Positions 1-6,412 of a stretch of 7,733 bases of DNA are shown piece by piece (the stretch's first letter is position 1; the number at the start of each line of letters is the position of its first letter). The notes under the pieces are model-generated. The model was not told the DNA's origin, ran no database searches, and saw only the letters and a list, made by a program, of their open reading frames with translations. Origin of the DNA: an uncultured Eubacteriales bacterium. Lineage in GTDB: Bacteria > Bacillota > Clostridia > Oscillospirales > QAMX01. Made by a program: the position numbers and the translations under genes. The DNA lies in assembly GCA_900551265.1 (NCBI GenBank), contig URVL01000110.1, positions 1 to 7,733 of the forward strand, read 5' to 3'.

Positions 1-407
1 TCCTGCGCGCCGCGGCCATAATCGTGGTTACCCAGGACAGCGTACTTCCCCTGCGGCGCATGAATTGCAGAAAGCGCCGCGATGATGCCGTCTTCATCAG
101 CCGGATATTTGGCATACTCTTCAAAAAGGTCGCCGGTGAACACCACAATATGGGGATCCAGCTCATTGATCTTCTCGACCGCCCGTTCAAACCGCCCTAC
201 ATCATAGTCAAAACCAAAGTGCGTATCCGTAAACTGCACGATACGCAGCCCATCGGCAGCCGCAGGGACATTCGCCGCGCGCACCTGCGTGCGCGTGACG
301 GATACAAGCGATGGCTCCACCCAACGCATCCAGACAAACGCCAGGCAGATCAGCACCATACAGAGGATCAAAAGTTTCGTCAAAAACCGAAATAACCTTC
401 CTATCAA
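1..407 (-). CDS. Membrane-anchored calcineurin-like metallophosphoesterase (N-terminal part, cut by the left edge)
   Basis: The first 135 residues are present; the C-terminus lies beyond the window. A short basic N-terminus (Arg4, Arg7, Lys11) precedes one hydrophobic segment at about residues 11-27, so the enzyme part should lie outside the membrane. The metallophosphoesterase (PF00149) motifs follow in order: D-x-H in FTDTHFG (Asp61, His63), GD in TGDLFE (Asp93) and GNHD (Asn127-His128-Asp129). These residues bind the two metal ions in this family. The fold and anchor resemble YkuE-type cell-surface phosphoesterases, but the substrate cannot be read from the sequence. No ATG precedes the membrane segment in this frame. 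The chosen start is TTG at 407, behind a G-rich stretch (GGGGG) 8 nt upstream; an internal ATG would cut into the membrane helix. It lies 15 nt after the mltG stop, as the last gene of the operon visible here. Family assignment is firm; the start is less so. Confidence 0.88.
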   Translation of the reverse strand, partial: MIGRLFRFLTKLLILCMVLICLAFVWMRWVEPSLVSVTRTQVRAANVPAAADGLRIVQFTDTHFGFDYDVGRFERAVEKINELDPHIVVFTGDLFEEYAKYPADEDGIIAALSAIHAPQGKYAVLGNHDYGRGAQ

Positions 408-422
408 AAGCGCACCCCCGCA

Positions 423-1772
423 TTACCCTTCGCCATTTTCATCCCCGTCCGCTCCAGACGCAGCATTTACCTCCGCAATCGCCGCATTATGCTCCTCCAG
501 AGTTTCAGAGAAAATATGGCTTCCGTCGGAACGCGCCACATAATAGTAATAAGAGGTTTCGTCAGGATACAACACTGCCTCCAAAGACGCAATGCCGGGA
601 TTGGAGATCGGCCCTGGCGGCAATCCCTGATAGAGATAGGTATTATACGGATCGTCAATCTGCAAATCATCCGCCGTCGGCGCACGTCCCACAATATATT
701 GTACGGTTGCGTCGATCTGAAGATATGGGAAGGCATCCGGATTGGCCAAACGGTTATAAATGACGGAGGCGACAATGGCGCGCTCATCATCAAGCCGCGC
801 CTCACGCTCAACCATAGATGCAATGATTACCACTTCATTTACCGTCAGTCCAAGTTCCTCTGTGCGTTCATGGAGTTTTTCGGTATACTTATTTTCGAAG
901 TTCGTCAAAAACTTTGCAATCACGTTTGGCGCGCTGTCATTTACATAAAACTCATAGGTATCCGGGAAAAGATAGCCCTCCAACCTCGTCTTACTGTCGC
1001 CAATACCATCAAGAAAGTCATAATCAAAGTCGTAATTTTCAATTGCGTCGTAAAGGTCTTCCTCGCTCGCAACGCCATTCTCCACCAGCGTATCCACAAT
1101 CTGCGCAGTCGTATAGCCTTCCGGAATTGTCACGCGTACAGTTTCCTTATAGGTAGACGTGCGCCGCAGCGTCCGGGCGATGGCGCTATAGTCGAGATTC
1201 GCATTAATCTCATACTTTCCACTTTTAAACGTCGCGCCGGACACAGCGCAGTAAAGCTTAAACAGCGACGGATACTCAATGATCCCCGCATCTTCCAGTA
1301 TATCCGCTACTTCGGACGCCGTGACGTCCGCATCCAACTCAATGACGGCGGTGCGATCCGGCTTGACAAACGCGAAAACCTCGTTTGCCGCAATAATGAC
1401 AAGCGCGGCCAAGAACATGGACACACCCAGTACAAACGCCGTATACATCGCGCCGACCAGACAACCGTGGCCTGCGTCGCGGTGGCGCCTGCGGCGGCGT
1501 CGCCGTCCGCGAGGGACATCGTTCATGGAGAACGCCAAGTCGTCGTCCGTTCCATAATCCGGCCGCTCCGCTTCACGCTCCCGGCGCATACGTTCCGCCT
1601 CGCGTTCCCCGCCGCGGCGCATATGGCGCTCATACTCTTCATATTCGGGTTCCGGATCGCGGGCAGGCTGCTCCTGATGAGACGTCTGATCAAAAAACTC
1701 GTATTCATCCTCAGGAATACCATTCTCGCCATTTTGTGCAGGACGTTTTTTTTCATAATCATGATTTGCCAT
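423..1772 (-). CDS. mltG: MltG, endolytic murein transglycosylase (YceG-like), 449 aa
   Basis: This membrane-bound lytic transglycosylase cuts nascent peptidoglycan strands near the synthesis machinery and is thought to set glycan length. Residues 1-102 form a hydrophilic, highly charged cytoplasmic tail ending in seven consecutive arginines (about 90-96). A single membrane helix follows at about 103-128, then a small LysM-like subdomain from about 140, then the YceG catalytic domain. The active-site signature IIASMVEREA is present; its first Glu (about residue 322) matches the catalytic Glu218 of E. coli MltG. Family blocks YLQIDATVQY and GLPPGPISNPG follow. The frame is open from an ATG at 1799, but the ATG at 1772 has a strong AAAGGA ribosome site 7 nt upstream and gives the start MANHDYEKK, so it is preferred. 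It lies 33 nt after the CPBP gene. The cytoplasmic tail is longer than in E. coli; long tails are also known in some Gram-positive MltG proteins. Confidence 0.95.
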   Translation of the reverse strand: MANHDYEKKRPAQNGENGIPEDEYEFFDQTSHQEQPARDPEPEYEEYERHMRRGGEREAERMRREREAERPDYGTDDDLAFSMNDVPRGRRRRRRRHRDAGHGCLVGAMYTAFVLGVSMFLAALVIIAANEVFAFVKPDRTAVIELDADVTASEVADILEDAGIIEYPSLFKLYCAVSGATFKSGKYEINANLDYSAIARTLRRTSTYKETVRVTIPEGYTTAQIVDTLVENGVASEEDLYDAIENYDFDYDFLDGIGDSKTRLEGYLFPDTYEFYVNDSAPNVIAKFLTNFENKYTEKLHERTEELGLTVNEVVIIASMVEREARLDDERAIVASVIYNRLANPDAFPYLQIDATVQYIVGRAPTADDLQIDDPYNTYLYQGLPPGPISNPGIASLEAVLYPDETSYYYYVARSDGSHIFSETLEEHNAAIAEVNAASGADGDENGEG

Positions 1773-1779
1773 AGTAGAA

Positions 1780-1785
1780 TCCTTT
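1780..1785 (-). promoter_or_regulatory. Ribosome binding site that decides the mltG start
   Basis: AAAGGA on the minus strand lies 7 nt before the ATG at 1772. The in-frame ATG at 1799 lies upstream of this site, inside the 33-nt gap after the CPBP gene, and has no comparable site. The shorter product is therefore favoured. Confidence 0.75.
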
Positions 1786-1805
1786 CGGGGTAACTGCATG
1801 CAGCG

Positions 1806-2717
1806 TCAGCGCCACATGCCCAGGAGTATCATAACAAGTCTTGTTATGTACAAAATTAAAAACAACAGAAAACCCAATGTTTTCAACGAGTTCCAAATAT
1901 TTTCCGACGTACGCTCCGGGCCCCTCTGAAAACGTTCGAGAAGCCCGTCGCGCAAAAGGCCTTCCGTACCGCGCAGAAGCGAGAACAAAAACAGCAGAAA
2001 CAACACGACTGCCGCCGTAGCCACCACAGCCGTACGTCCGGCAAGCGCCTCGGACGCATAAAGCAGGTCGCCGCCATAAAGTGCCAGACGGCAAAGCAGG
2101 TGCGTAAACACCGCCGGCCAAACCGAATTGGTATAGTATGTTTCAAGCGCACAAAAGAATCCAATTACCAGTGTCAGCGGCGCCGCAGACGGATAGACGT
2201 AGAGCATCGGCATACAGATCGTGGACAAGACAAGGGCCGCTGCCGTACCCTGTGTTTCAAATAGGGGAAGCAGTGTGCCGCGCAGCATAACTTCCTGCAC
2301 AAACGCCGGAATTACGACCAGCGTCATAATCACAATCCAATGCGGTACATCCGCCGTACGCGAAAGCATGGGATACAGAGCATCAATACCCCGGTACGGC
2401 TCACGCAGGACGTGCGCCAGACCCACGTTTAAAAGAAAAATCCCCAACGCCACCGTTATGCCCACCAAAACCGTAAAAGAAAAATACACGCGTGAAGGGG
2501 GACGCAGCCTGCGGTTCAAACGGCGGTCTTTCGTAAGAACGCGCAGGAGTATCGCGCCACCGAAAAAGGCTACGCTTTCTGCCAGTGCAATGGAAAAACG
2601 CGGGCCCCATGCGGCAGGCATACCAAGCAAGTGTCCGGATAACACATAAAATGAAGACAGGAACAGAAGAAGCAAAAAAAGGCTCCAGCCCGCAAGTGAG
2701 GTAGGCTTTAAACCCAT
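1806..2717 (-). CDS. CPBP-family (Abi/Rce1-like) polytopic membrane protein with altered motifs, 303 aa
   Basis: This very hydrophobic protein has about eight or nine predicted membrane segments (roughly 8-31, 42-62, 76-100, 126-145, 158-175, 178-196, 199-215, 228-248, 279-299). The central block aligns by eye with the CPBP intramembrane metalloprotease family (type II CAAX prenyl protease-like). FVQEVMLRG (Gln141, Glu142, Arg146) corresponds to the EExxxR motif, MPMLY (169-173) to FxxxH, and HLLCR (206-210) to HxxxN/D. In each motif one or more signature residues differ: Glu to Gln, Phe to Met and His to Tyr, Asn to Arg. Glu142, Arg146 and His206 remain. Proteolytic activity is therefore doubtful, and the protein may be a non-catalytic relative. 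The start codon overlaps the 3' end of the cyclo-ligase gene by 10 nt, and its strong ribosome site lies inside that gene. Family placement is fairly secure; function is unknown. Confidence 0.8.
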   Translation of the reverse strand: MGLKPTSLAGWSLFLLLLFLSSFYVLSGHLLGMPAAWGPRFSIALAESVAFFGGAILLRVLTKDRRLNRRLRPPSRVYFSFTVLVGITVALGIFLLNVGLAHVLREPYRGIDALYPMLSRTADVPHWIVIMTLVVIPAFVQEVMLRGTLLPLFETQGTAAALVLSTICMPMLYVYPSAAPLTLVIGFFCALETYYTNSVWPAVFTHLLCRLALYGGDLLYASEALAGRTAVVATAAVVLFLLFLFSLLRGTEGLLRDGLLERFQRGPERTSENIWNSLKTLGFLLFLILYITRLVMILLGMWR

Positions 2718-3280
2718 ATGTATTCTCCCTCCTCCGTAAAAATCCTATCCATGCGGACGTCATGCGCCTCATGCGGAACAGATGGCAGCAGAAATGATTC
2801 AAAGCAAAGCCCTGCCTTCACGCAATTCGTCTGTTCCAAATACCGGTCATAATAACCGCCGCCACGGCCCAGCCGGTATCCCTCACGGTCGAATGCCACA
2901 GCGGGCACAATCGCAAGGTCAAACGCTTCCGGAGGTAGAACCGGCGTGCCGCATCCCGGTTCCGGGATCTGAAAGGCGCCCGGAACCAACGTCTCCCACG
3001 ACGGGATCTCATGCGCTTCCATGATACCGCCGCCCCTGCAAAGCGGTACGCCCACACGCCGCCCCTGCAAAAGTGCCATGCGGATAATCTCCTCTGTCTC
3101 CACTTCCCATCCGGTTCCGGCGTAGCAGAAAATCGTGCGTGCGCGTTTCCAACACGGCGATGCATACAGCCTCCCGGCAATACGCCGGCTGTACAACGAG
3201 CGCATTCCGGCGTCCATCTGTTTCCGCCGGGCAATAAGCGCCCGCCGGAGACCGGATTTCTCCGCCGCCGCCTCACGCAT
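2708..3280 (-). CDS. fau: 5-formyltetrahydrofolate cyclo-ligase (MTHFS), 190 aa
   Basis: The enzyme uses ATP to convert 5-formyl-THF (folinate) to 5,10-methenyl-THF, returning a storage or inhibitory folate to the one-carbon pool in the cytoplasm. The length is typical of the family. The N-terminal part (LRRALIARRKQM, basic) matches the family start. The C-terminal signature is clear: IVPAVAFDREGYRLG runs into RGGGYYDRYL at about residues 124-148, the glycine-rich ATP/folate site. The gene overlaps the DUF2156 gene upstream by 8 nt (ATGCGTGA) and the CPBP gene downstream by 10 nt. No strong ribosome site precedes the ATG, so translation probably depends on coupling to the gene before it. In this operon it plausibly supports ThyX, which consumes 5,10-methylene-THF. 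Other names for the family are YgfA and YqgN. Confidence 0.94.
   Translation of the reverse strand: MREAAAEKSGLRRALIARRKQMDAGMRSLYSRRIAGRLYASPCWKRARTIFCYAGTGWEVETEEIIRMALLQGRRVGVPLCRGGGIMEAHEIPSWETLVPGAFQIPEPGCGTPVLPPEAFDLAIVPAVAFDREGYRLGRGGGYYDRYLEQTNCVKAGLCFESFLLPSVPHEAHDVRMDRIFTEEGEYIWV
2725..2735 (-). promoter_or_regulatory. Strong ribosome binding site of the CPBP gene, inside the cyclo-ligase gene
   Basis: GGAGGAGGGAG on the minus strand lies 7 nt before the ATG at 2717. The same bases encode the EEGE near the C-terminus of the cyclo-ligase. The site is purine-rich enough to support initiation without help, unlike the weaker coupled starts earlier in the operon. Confidence 0.75.
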
Positions 3281-4166
3281 GCGGTACCGCGCGCCAGCGC
3301 ATATTCAGATATGCCGGAAAATAGGAGCGCTTTGCCTTGCGCAATCCCTCAATGCCCAAGTCTTCCTCACGATTGATATAGGCAAAGCCCTCGCTGAACC
3401 GCCCGGCAAACTCCCGGTTGATCATCTGATAGGCCCCCGGGATATTGGAAGCCTTTTCAATCTGCTCAAGAATCGTATCGTAGTTGAGCTGCGTTCCCAA
3501 AGCAAAGGCCACAATTTTTCCGTCCAGACGAAGCGCCACGCCCATCATCCCTATTTTTTCTAAATCTCGTACTGCACGGCATATTGCCTCGGCCTCCTTT
3601 CGAAAATCGTCGCCATACCCATGCGCGCGGTCCCATTCTGCGTTGAAGGCAAGCACCTCCTCCGCATTTTCCGGGCCAACCGCTTCAAACGTATACCGGC
3701 CTTCATATTCAGCGGTAAACCGGTTGACATAATTTCGCTTTGCATGCAGTTTCTTGCCGCGCAGTTCACGCAGCGCCGCAGCGTCATAGATATAGTCCGC
3801 ATAGTCTGGTTCTTCTATAAAAATAAAACAGCCCGGCATTGCTGCTTCCAATTCCTCTTTCATCTGCTCATTAATCGTGACAAGTTCCAGCGCAATGCCG
3901 CGCGCCGCAGCATCCTCCTTCAAAAGTCCGACCGCATGGGCAAGCCTGTCTCCCGCCGCAAGCGGCATCTGATATGAAATGCTTCCATCCGGAAAGCGAT
4001 ACATAATGTAGAGAATTCCATCTTCCAAAGCATACCGCGCCGGATAAGTTTTTTCCCATATATAAAGGCACGAAAAGGAATGGTCGCACACCCGATAAGG
4101 CAGTGCGCGAAGCACAGGCTCCAGCACTTCCCTGTCAGAAAGCTCCACTTCTTTAAAATTCAGCAT
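3273..4166 (-). CDS. DUF2156 (phosphatidylglycerol lysyltransferase C-terminal-like, GNAT-fold) protein, 297 aa
   Basis: This soluble protein is recognisable as DUF2156, the domain related to the catalytic C-terminus of MprF-type aminoacyl-phosphatidylglycerol synthases, with a tandem GNAT fold. Matching blocks are DYIYDAAALRELRGKKLHAK at about 122-141, followed by RNYVNRF; then the stretch GKIVAFALGTQL, an IEKA block, GAYQMINREF, and INREEDLGIEGLRKAKRSY near the C-terminus. There is no membrane segment, so unlike MprF it carries no flippase part. Stand-alone DUF2156 proteins are common in Clostridia, and their substrate is generally unassigned; an aminoacyl or acyl transfer role is inference from the fold. 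The ATG overlaps the tmk stop by 7 nt (ATGCTGA), with a modest GGTGGG ribosome site 3 nt before the start. The next gene overlaps its end by 8 nt. Confidence 0.87.
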   Translation of the reverse strand: MLNFKEVELSDREVLEPVLRALPYRVCDHSFSCLYIWEKTYPARYALEDGILYIMYRFPDGSISYQMPLAAGDRLAHAVGLLKEDAAARGIALELVTINEQMKEELEAAMPGCFIFIEEPDYADYIYDAAALRELRGKKLHAKRNYVNRFTAEYEGRYTFEAVGPENAEEVLAFNAEWDRAHGYGDDFRKEAEAICRAVRDLEKIGMMGVALRLDGKIVAFALGTQLNYDTILEQIEKASNIPGAYQMINREFAGRFSEGFAYINREEDLGIEGLRKAKRSYFPAYLNMRWRAVPHA

Positions 4167-4822
4167 ATTCCCACCCTGTTTATAATTTTCAGGATCTCCT
4201 GTCCGATTTCAGCAGCCGGACGCATCACGCCTCCCTCGCCGCACGGCACCGTGTACCAGCCATACCGCGCCGCCGCTTCCAGAGCGCTCTCACGGCACCG
4301 GGCGAGATACGACGCGTGGTTTTCATGGATATCCCGCCCGGCCCGGCGCTTTTCAATATTGGCAAGCGCCAGAGCCACGTCCACGTCCAGAAAAATAACC
4401 GCATCCGGCTCAGGAAGGCCCAGAAGCCGGTATTCATAGTCAAACAACCAATCCATATAGGTCCGACGGGCTGTGCCAGAGAGCTTTGCGCCCTGGTGGA
4501 TCGCATTTGACGTCGTATACCGTCCGGCGACAAAAATTTCTCCGGCGTCATATGCCACGCCCCAATCGGCACGGTAAGACGCATACCGGTCCACCGCATA
4601 AAAAGACGATGCCGCATAAGCGTTCACATCCTCCGGATCGCTGCCGAACTGCCCGTTCAGATACATACGCACCAGCATGGACGAATCCTTATCATAGCAT
4701 GGGAACTCCAGCTTCCGGTATCGGACCCCGCGTGTGTCAAGCGCTTGGCACAAAAGCCCCAGCTGCGTAGTCTTGCCGGAACCGTCTAAGCCTTCCAGGA
4801 CCACAAGCTTTCCCACGTTCAT
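4160..4822 (-). CDS. tmk: Thymidylate kinase (dTMP kinase), 220 aa
   Basis: The enzyme phosphorylates dTMP to dTDP with ATP in the cytoplasm, the step after ThyX. The P-loop GLDGSGKTTQ is at residues 11-20, followed by the FPCYDKDSS segment (40-48) and AVDRYASYR (76-84). GRYTTSNAIHQGAKL (100-114) is the family DR(Y/H) block, and the LID region KRRAGRDIHE lies at 158-167. The overall pattern is that of the clostridial Tmk type rather than E. coli Tmk. An oddity is Gly100 where the Asp of the DR(Y/H) motif is expected; the codon reads GGA, and the following Arg101 is kept. The length is normal for the family. The ATG overlaps the thyX stop by 4 nt (ATGA), a classic coupled junction, and the DUF2156 start overlaps its own stop by 7 nt. 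Confidence 0.93.
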   Translation of the reverse strand: MNVGKLVVLEGLDGSGKTTQLGLLCQALDTRGVRYRKLEFPCYDKDSSMLVRMYLNGQFGSDPEDVNAYAASSFYAVDRYASYRADWGVAYDAGEIFVAGRYTTSNAIHQGAKLSGTARRTYMDWLFDYEYRLLGLPEPDAVIFLDVDVALALANIEKRRAGRDIHENHASYLARCRESALEAAARYGWYTVPCGEGGVMRPAAEIGQEILKIINRVGIC

Positions 4823-5583
4823 TCACCCGCTTTCCCGTAAAGACGGCGCATCTCCGCCGCACGCCCACAGGACATCTTACCCTCCGGGCACGGGCCGGAA
4901 AGACAGGCAGGCCCCGCCTCCCGGAAAAGCGCGGGACTCACTTTTCGCACTTCTTCCAACATACGGCGGGCAAGCTCCCGTATCTCCCACTGCGCACGGT
5001 TGCAACAGCGCAGGCGAAAGAAATTTTTCAAAGAGCGCGCGTTCATGGTCACTACAAATTGTGTCTCGCAGCCATTGGGCAGCACATAGCGCGCGTCCTC
5101 TGCGGCCGCCTTGCGCTGCGCCGCAAGCGCAGACTTGTCCTCTTGCTGGTTCTCCGGCAGAGCCTCCGCACGCTTTTCATATAAAATCGACGCAATTTTA
5201 TTATATGCCTCCCGCTCCCGTTCCATAATGTCCTCGTAAAGAGCAAGCGCTTCGGGACAGTCCGCAATTTGTGGCGGCGTTACGTAAGAGAACTTCTTCT
5301 CCGAAACATACCGCTGGGAACGGACGCTGAAAGAGGCAATCCGGTGGCGCGTAATCTGCGCAAGCAAAGAGCGCGACACACCCTCCACGGCAAACGTAAA
5401 GCTGGCGTGTTCAATCGGACTCTCATGGCCAAGCTCCGAGAGCATCTCCACAAACTCCGCCGCAGAATCCCCGTCAAGTTTCTCCATTACCCTGTCAATC
5501 GGCTGCGTGGAATAACAGGTACGCGCCGCCGCTGCGACAACGAAATCAGGGGCCGGCGTATAGGCAATTAATTTGACATCCAT
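4819..5583 (-). CDS. thyX: Flavin-dependent thymidylate synthase ThyX, 254 aa
   Basis: ThyX makes dTMP from dUMP with 5,10-methylene-THF, FAD and NADPH, yielding THF rather than the dihydrofolate made by ThyA. The ThyX motif is RHRIASFSVRSQR at residues 79-91, the RHRxxSx(5-6)xR-type signature in the form seen in many Firmicutes. HESPIEHASFTF (53-64), ARYVLPNG (about 164-171) and the FFRLRCCNRAQWEIR block (188-202) also fit. The frame is open to an ATG at 5718 inside the upstream gene, but the family N-terminus begins at MDVKLIAYTP, so the ATG at 5583 is chosen. Its AGAAGGAG site is 13 nt upstream, inside the last codons of the preceding gene, a longer spacing than usual. The C-terminal tail holds Cys227, Cys232 and Cys239 after a Cys193-Cys194 pair. 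The gene sits 8 nt after the glycosyltransferase and overlaps tmk by 4 nt. Confidence 0.96.
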   Translation of the reverse strand: MDVKLIAYTPAPDFVVAAAARTCYSTQPIDRVMEKLDGDSAAEFVEMLSELGHESPIEHASFTFAVEGVSRSLLAQITRHRIASFSVRSQRYVSEKKFSYVTPPQIADCPEALALYEDIMEREREAYNKIASILYEKRAEALPENQQEDKSALAAQRKAAAEDARYVLPNGCETQFVVTMNARSLKNFFRLRCCNRAQWEIRELARRMLEEVRKVSPALFREAGPACLSGPCPEGKMSCGRAAEMRRLYGKAGE

Positions 5584-5591
5584 AGTTTTCT

Positions 5592-6329
5592 TTATACTCC
5601 TTCTTTGCGCGGCCTTACGCGTTCCCGTACAACAAGCCACAAAAAAGCCGGCAGCTTCATCATGCGTCCAATACGTCTTGGTTCGCACAGCAGCCTGTAA
5701 AACCATTCCAAACCGCATTTTCTGAAAACGCCCGGTGCCCGGCGCACTTCCCCGGCAAAAACATCCAGGGAGCCCCCCAGGCCAAGCATGAGGCAGTGCG
5801 GCAGTTCTCTCGTATGGGCCGCCATGAATTTTTCCTGTTTGGGAAATCCCGTGCAGACAAAGACGGCATCCGGCCTCGCCTGCTTCAGAATTTCGACTAC
5901 GGGCCCGTCTTCCCTGAAATATCCGTCGTGCGTCCCCGCAATCACAAGCCCCGGATGGGTATGTTTCAAATTTTCTGCTGCGCGTTCTGCAATTCCGGGC
6001 TTTGCACCCAAAAGATAAAGCCGTTTCCCATTCTGCGCCATCCAGGCGGCGAGCCGCTCTCCCAACTCAATACCGGGCACACGCTCGGGAAGCGGCGTCT
6101 TTAAAAGCCGGGACGCATGGACAATGCCGATCCCGTCGGGTGCAACGAGCGCCGCGCCGTTTAAAACCTCAGACAGCGCGGAATCGTTGCGGCAGGCATA
6201 TACAATTTCCGGATTGGGCGTGACAACATAACCGCTCTCCCCCCGTTCGACCATACCGGTCATGAAGCCGACCGCTTGAGAGAGCGTCATGCTGTCAAAG
6301 CCGACGCCCATAATATTGACACGTGACAT
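5592..6329 (-). CDS. tagA: WecG/TagA/CpsF-family glycosyltransferase (GT26), 245 aa
   Basis: Enzymes of this family transfer N-acetylmannosamine (TagA) or ManNAcA (WecG) from the UDP-sugar to a lipid-linked GlcNAc. This is an early step in wall teichoic acid linkage or a related surface polymer, at the inner face of the membrane. The GT26 core is clear: VTPNPEIV holds Thr37 and APDGIG holds Asp65, matching residues reported as important in Thermoanaerobacter TagA. GAKPGIAERAAENL (about 108-121), DGYF, and FVCTGFPKQEKFM (157-169) follow, with LGLGGSLDVFAGEVRRAP (182-199) after that. The C-terminal appendage GLEWFYRLLCEPRRIGRMMK is rich in Arg and aromatic residues and is used for membrane contact in TagA. 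The ATG at 6329 has AAGGTG 5 nt upstream and is the first gene after the leftward promoter. The exact polymer is not determinable here, so the symbol is by family. Confidence 0.92.
   Translation of the reverse strand: MSRVNIMGVGFDSMTLSQAVGFMTGMVERGESGYVVTPNPEIVYACRNDSALSEVLNGAALVAPDGIGIVHASRLLKTPLPERVPGIELGERLAAWMAQNGKRLYLLGAKPGIAERAAENLKHTHPGLVIAGTHDGYFREDGPVVEILKQARPDAVFVCTGFPKQEKFMAAHTRELPHCLMLGLGGSLDVFAGEVRRAPGVFRKCGLEWFYRLLCEPRRIGRMMKLPAFLWLVVRERVRPRKEGV
5597..5604 (-). promoter_or_regulatory. Ribosome binding site of thyX, inside the end of the tagA-family gene
   Basis: AGAAGGAG on the minus strand overlaps the last codons of the preceding gene and lies 13 nt before the ATG at 5583. 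It is the only good site near that start and supports it over the ATG at 5718. The long spacing may make initiation partly dependent on ribosomes ending at the stop at 5592-5594. Confidence 0.6.
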
Positions 6330-6333
6330 AACA

Positions 6334-6340
6334 TCACCTT
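6334..6340 (-). promoter_or_regulatory. Ribosome binding site of the tagA-family gene
   Basis: AAGGTGA on the minus strand lies 4 nt before the ATG at 6329. It falls in a predicted leader of only about 20 nt, which leaves no room for a riboswitch or attenuator ahead of the operon. Confidence 0.65.
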
Positions 6341-6357
6341 ACACTCAGAGTCAGATT

Positions 6358-6386
6358 ATTATACCATTTGGGGAAAAGCAATGCAA
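6358..6386 (-). promoter_or_regulatory. Sigma-A type promoter of the leftward eight-gene operon
   Basis: On the minus strand, TTGCAT (6386-6381) is followed after exactly 17 nt by a perfect TATAAT (6363-6358). Transcription should start near 6350, giving a leader of about 20 nt before the glycosyltransferase start. No other promoter of this quality was noticed between the tightly packed genes to the left, so this one probably drives the whole operon. Confidence 0.8.
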
Positions 6387-6412
6387 GCGAATCGCCCCGA
6401 CCTTTCAATACT

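Noticed and set aside
208..423. A 71-codon minus-strand frame starting at an ATG directly after mltG
   Set aside because: It is out of frame with the clear metallophosphoesterase motifs over the same bases and shows no motifs itself.
489..1793. A 434-codon open frame on the plus strand, antisense to almost all of mltG
   Set aside because: It is codon-aligned with mltG, so antisense stops would need TTA, CTA or TCA codons in mltG, which are scarce in this GC-rich gene. The product is rich in Ile, Arg and Asn with no recognisable domain, and mltG is unambiguous.
1773..1799. N-terminal extension of MltG by nine residues from the ATG at 1799
   Set aside because: The ATG at 1772 has a strong AAAGGA ribosome site at ideal distance, and the upstream ATG has none.
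1794..1803. Ten-base perfect palindrome CTGCATGCAG in the gap between the CPBP gene and mltG
   Set aside because: It has no loop and no following T-run in the direction of transcription, so it is not a terminator. Ten bases is too short to argue for an operator.
5584..5718. N-terminal extension of ThyX by 45 residues from the ATG at 5718
   Set aside because: The added residues lie inside the preceding glycosyltransferase gene and match nothing in ThyX; the family N-terminus begins at the ATG at 5583.
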